DNA from: Phallusia mammillata
Taxonomy: Eukaryota > Chordata > Ascidiacea > Phlebobranchia > Ascidiidae
Reading direction: 5' to 3'
NCBI GenBank assembly: GCA_003260075.1
Contig: QLIY01000746.1
Span: 2,673 to 66,672, forward strand
DNA: 64,000 nt
In this document: piece after piece, positions 48,494-64,000 of the stretch
How the letters are laid out: every line of letters starts with the position of its first letter
Numbering within the stretch: position 1 is the stretch's first letter
Program-made: the position numbers and the translations under genes
Notes under the pieces: generated by a model
Databases searched by the model: none
What the model was told of the DNA's origin: nothing
What the model saw: only the letters and a program-made list of their open reading frames with translations

Positions 48494-48884
48494 CAAGGGT
48501 TCTTAACCCCTGGGGGTACGAAGCATCAAAGCAGGGGGTACGACATGTAGGGCATGAAATTATATGCTATTTAGGCAGATTTGTGAAGAAATGCGTAGCC
48601 TAAGTTACTTTGTTATAACTTAGATTTAGCCCCCCCCCCTTTAGGCAGATTTGTGAAGAAATGCGTAGCCTAAGTTACTTTGTTATATACAGTATTCAGA
48701 ACGGGTTAGTTTTGTACTACTTACAATACTGTTTTCATGCATGCATTCAACACCCAAGTTATAGATACACTGAGTTTAATTGTTACAATTTTGTTTACTT
48801 CCGTCGGCCATTTTAGACAGGGGGTACGAGAAAATTTTATGAAAGCTCAAAGGGTACGAGCGCAAAAAAGGTTAAGAAACACTG
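48494..48884. mobile_element. hAT-like MITE containing an allelic join
   Basis: CAAGGGTTCTTAACC...GGTTAAGAAACACTG with target duplication gcctaggt / gcctaggc (7 of 8). The C run 48630-48639 inside repeats about 55 bp, so the true element is shorter. Confidence 0.8.
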
Positions 48885-50036
48885 GCCTAGGCGGTTAAAA
48901 ATTTACCTATGCACTGATATTATAAGCAACAATGTGAAACTTTTTTTAAATGTATTTGCCACATACAGGTTTTCCAGTGATTTTACCTTGTAAATCAAGA
49001 TACCGTTTCTATTTGTCCTATATCTAAACTAGTACATTGGATTTGAATAATATTTTTAGACACTGCTGACGATGCCTTTGCGGATGAATATACATCTCGG
49101 TTTTAGAGCTCTTTCCTTAAATAATTTTGGGTCAGATTTTTGGAACATTTGCTACGTTATTATTACTTCTAATGCGCTGCCCCATGTTTATATTTTTTCT
49201 TCTATTGTAATCGAAAATTAAGCAAAAACTTTTTTTAGGCAGGAATTCGGTTTAGTAAGTTAGTATAAACACTTTAAAAACTACTGTTTCATAAAAAAAA
49301 CTAAAAAAAAACTGTCCCCTATGAAGTACTCAAAACAAAATCTTAACACTATTAACTCATGGCCAAGTCCGGGGATCTTGAATAATATCAATAGCAAACA
49401 AAACAATTCGTTATCAAATGCAGCACAAAAGTAATTCATCCTTTGATCCAAATCGTCTGCGAAGCAACGCAAGTGAAGCCAACATTTAGATAGACTGTAC
49501 CACTTTTTATACTGCACTTATATTCTTCATGAAAATGAAATTACATTCAGCACATATGGTTCTTTTTCTTACACCTACAAAAATCCAACCCATACGACAT
49601 CCACCATCACTTATAAGTAGCCCTTGCAATCAACACAATGGGCCATTAGCATTAGCAATTCGTGGATTGGACTGCTAATAAATGCAATGAGGCCTAGTGG
49701 GCCAATCATTAATTTATTTTATCGATTTGTACTTAACAAAAAAGGGGAATTGTAGGCGTTTGTTATTAGCAATAATAGAAACATTATACAACTGCACGAT
49801 TTTAACGTCATAATTATACTTGTTGTCATGACAAATGTGAAATGCGATATGGTTATTTTGGACGTTTTGTGGTGTAAAATGATGACAAAAAATCGATAAA
49901 TGTGGAAACAATTAGCGGCATACAAGCTGTTTAGTAAAGCCCTTAAATAACACTAACATTTTATCACTTACGATCGCAAAACAAGTTTTTTTTTAAATTA
50001 CGTTTTGTAATGTAATATGATTTATCTAATGCTATT

Positions 50037-50116
<80 letters not shown>

Positions 50117-50118
<2 letters not shown>

Positions 50119-50381
50119 ACCACCAAAGATTGGTATTTTAGCTTTCAAGCTAATAACTTTTGGTCATATTTTGAGATATTGTTTTTTTGCGGCTCCTTAC
50201 TTACTTAAAAAACTTCCATTTGGCCCCGACAACCCCCCCCCCCAAACCACCAAAGATTGGTATTTTAGCTTTCAAGCTAATAACTTTTGGTAATATTTTG
50301 ATATCTTGTTTTTTTGCGGCTCCTTACTTACTTAAAAAACTGCCATTTGGCCCCGACAATAAAAAAGTTTTTAAACCACTG
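50117..50381. mobile_element. Partial hAT-like MITE, doubled by joins
   Basis: Two copies of a segment beginning aaaccaccaaagattgg, separated by the C run 50233-50243 and preceded by 76 C. The right copy ends in AAACCACTG. The interior matches 42895-43102. Confidence 0.7.
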
Positions 50382-50439
50382 TTCTAAAGTCTAAACTGTT
50401 ACGTCTTTCAAATCAATTTCAATTTTTTTAACGCGTGGC

Positions 50440-50615
50440 CAGTGCTGGATTAACCATTAGGCAAAGTAGGCACGTGCCTACAGGCCAGTCACAAATCCAG
50501 GCCACTTTAAATGATTTGGCAACACTGATAATTCGAATTTTTTAGTTGGCAGCCCTGATTTTCGGGCCACTTATAAAATGTGCCTACAGGCCAGCAGACC
50601 CTTAATCCGGCACTG
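50440..50615. mobile_element. hAT-like MITE
   Basis: CAGTGCTGGATTAACC...TTAATCCGGCACTG with a perfect 8-bp target duplication cgcgtggc (50432-50439 and 50616-50623). Same family as 7471-7763. Confidence 0.9.
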
Positions 50616-50849
50616 CGCGTGGCCCCGTATGCTGTACACAACAACAGCGGCATCATAGTTTAGATCTGCGTCCACAGTTTTGTATCTCTTATCCACTGCA
50701 ACAACCGAAAACATACGGCTAAAATTGGCGATTAATGGATTTTGCCAGTTCGCGGTGAGATTCAAATCCCAAAGTTAACAAGCCTTGTATGTCTTGATGG
50801 TACTCAAAACATTTGGCACAGTGGTTAGGAAAGGGTTACAACGAAATCT

Positions 50850-51060
50850 TTAGTACAATCCAGCAGATGGGGCAAAGACGTCACCACACAAATGCGTTTG
50901 GAAAATCGTGACGTCACAGAAAACACTATTCCAGCAGAGGGCGCCATCTTTACATTTTGGCAACTTGAAACAATTAAAACTCGCCGAGAGGGGGGCGCTT
51001 AGTCGGTTTTTGGGGGTAGTGACGTCATAATGGCACGACTGGTAGCAAAGTGGGGGGTAA
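50850..51060. promoter_or_regulatory. Candidate regulatory stretch upstream of the EGF gene
   Basis: GC-richer than its surroundings, with two TGACGTCA octamers (about 50910 and 51020) and ccagcagagggcgc (50931-50944), which fits the vertebrate CTCF core consensus. A related ccagcagatgggg lies near 50860. About 0.8 kb before the EGF start codon. Motif matches only. Confidence 0.3.
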
Positions 51061-51799
51061 GGGCCCTCGAAGAACGACTCGCGGCTTTTGTCTTAATTCG
51101 ACAAAGTGGCAAAACTGGAACGTTTGCCTTTGGAGTAAACGAGGTGATTGGTATTGGGATGAAGGTAGTTTGCTGAGCTGAGAATTAAAACCCAATGATA
51201 AGTCAATTCTTATACATGGGATAGTTACAGTAGTTGTATATTAGTCAGATAAGTTCACGTTTAAATGTTACAGACTGTTTGCTGGGAATTTATTTTGAGG
51301 AAACTAATTACGACACTGTGCTAGCTGTGACAAAATATTTCACTATTTATATAAACGACAAAGGCAGCTTGAAAAGAACTGCTTTAAATGTTTAGAATAG
51401 AAAGATTGCGATGTGTGCCATGCCAATATTAAAAACAAAAACAGTTTGAATTTACATATTTGGTTAAGTTGCTCGAAATTTTTTTTTATTTATTTATTAT
51501 TGTTGAACAGACGAACGTTGTAAAACAAATTCTTCAAAGGTATTTATCAATCTAATTAGCATGCGGCATAATGACAAAACACGTCGGTCGTGTACAAACG
51601 CTTCCACTCATCCACTCTAAGCCACGCGCCGCAGCCTGTAACCATGACAACGATCGATCGGGATGACCCCAGAGCTGTCCAGAAGATAACACTCAAGTCA
51701 AGAGGAGTTTAACCCCCTCAAATCACAGCTAATCAAGTGCCCCTTGCCATTCCCTCTAATTTACTGCCGAACAAATTCCTTTGTGACGTCACAAACGCC

Positions 51800-63692
<11,893 letters not shown>

Positions 63693-64000
63693 AAATTGTT
63701 GACGATTAATTTATATTTCACCTAGCAGTTACACAACCGATTGTGAAACATTCTATTTGAAAAATATATTTTAATACTAAGATTGAACATTTCCTTTTTT
63801 ACTGTACACAATAATGTTGTTAAGGTAGTGACATCAGGTCAAGCTAAGATTAAACTTTTATGCAAATTTGTACTGACCAATTTTATGCGCAAAGAATTGA
63901 ACGAAAGAGAAGCGAAAAGAAAGAAGTTTCTGGCAAACGTTCCTCCAAAGTATCGGATTTAATCGGAAAAGAGACGACTTTCAAAAAGCAACGCAGCAAA
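63693..64000 (+). other. 3' flank of the EGF gene
   Basis: AT-rich, no clear AATAAA. From about 63880 to the end, the reading frames are open and Lys/Arg/Ser-rich (for example SGKRSSKVSDLIGKE), which could be the first part of another exon or an alternative C-terminal exon. The window ends before this can be judged. Confidence 0.3.

Larger units (their letters stand above)
45718..51799. other. Gene-free region between the kinase and EGF genes
   Basis: About 6 kb with the two genes transcribed away from each other, so promoters of both should lie at its edges. It contains many allelic joins (C runs 45973-45983, 46196-46290, 46459-46468, 47236-47245, 47644-47654, 48218-48227, 48630-48639, 50041-50116, 50233-50243), hAT-like elements and many TGACGTCA octamers. 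No exon recognised. Poly-Pro and poly-Gly frames are C-run artefacts. Confidence 0.6.

Overview
This is eukaryotic nuclear DNA from an ascidian tunicate, most likely a Ciona. The reasons are AT-rich sequence, short introns with standard GT-AG junctions, many small hAT-like elements, a recognisable metazoan EIF3H, and allele-level divergence of a few per cent between neighbouring copies. The species is inferred, not proven. The window is a merged, highly polymorphic diploid assembly: runs of about 10 C (or G), and some of 50-96, sit where two overlapping contig ends were joined without removing the overlap, so the sequence after a run repeats sequence just before it. Many apparent duplications, including duplicated exons, are therefore allelic.

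Layout. 1-22.1 kb: four tandem same-strand genes (203-4550, 6341-11656, 12956-17944, 19320-21999), each with six exons, encoding signal peptide, one ZP domain with eight cysteines, furin site KRRKR, Thr-rich stalk, transmembrane helix and a 20-residue tail. The 3' UTR of a fifth, lost copy survives near 25.4 kb. 23.5-24.2 kb: a single-exon GNAT-like acetyltransferase ORF. 24.4-27.2 kb: transposon-rich, with a MULE-like foldback element and several hAT-like elements. 27.4-31.3 kb (minus): EIF3H in six exons, 324 aa. 31.9-37.3 kb (minus): a ten-exon secreted EF-hand protein with a Ser/Thr-rich and acidic C-terminus, about 672 aa. 40.7-45.7 kb (minus): a four-exon SBK-like protein kinase, 426 aa, with a Cys-rich tail. 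45.7-51.8 kb: no gene seen. 51.8-63.7 kb (plus): a membrane protein with 16 EGF-like repeats, 828 aa once allelic exon copies are set aside; every exon phase agrees.

The ZP cluster and the EGF gene encode cell-surface proteins and the EF-hand gene a secreted one; EIF3H is housekeeping. I see no evidence that the different families form one pathway. The most interesting biological object is the ZP array: the membrane helix and tail are almost invariant while the ectodomain and stalk vary.
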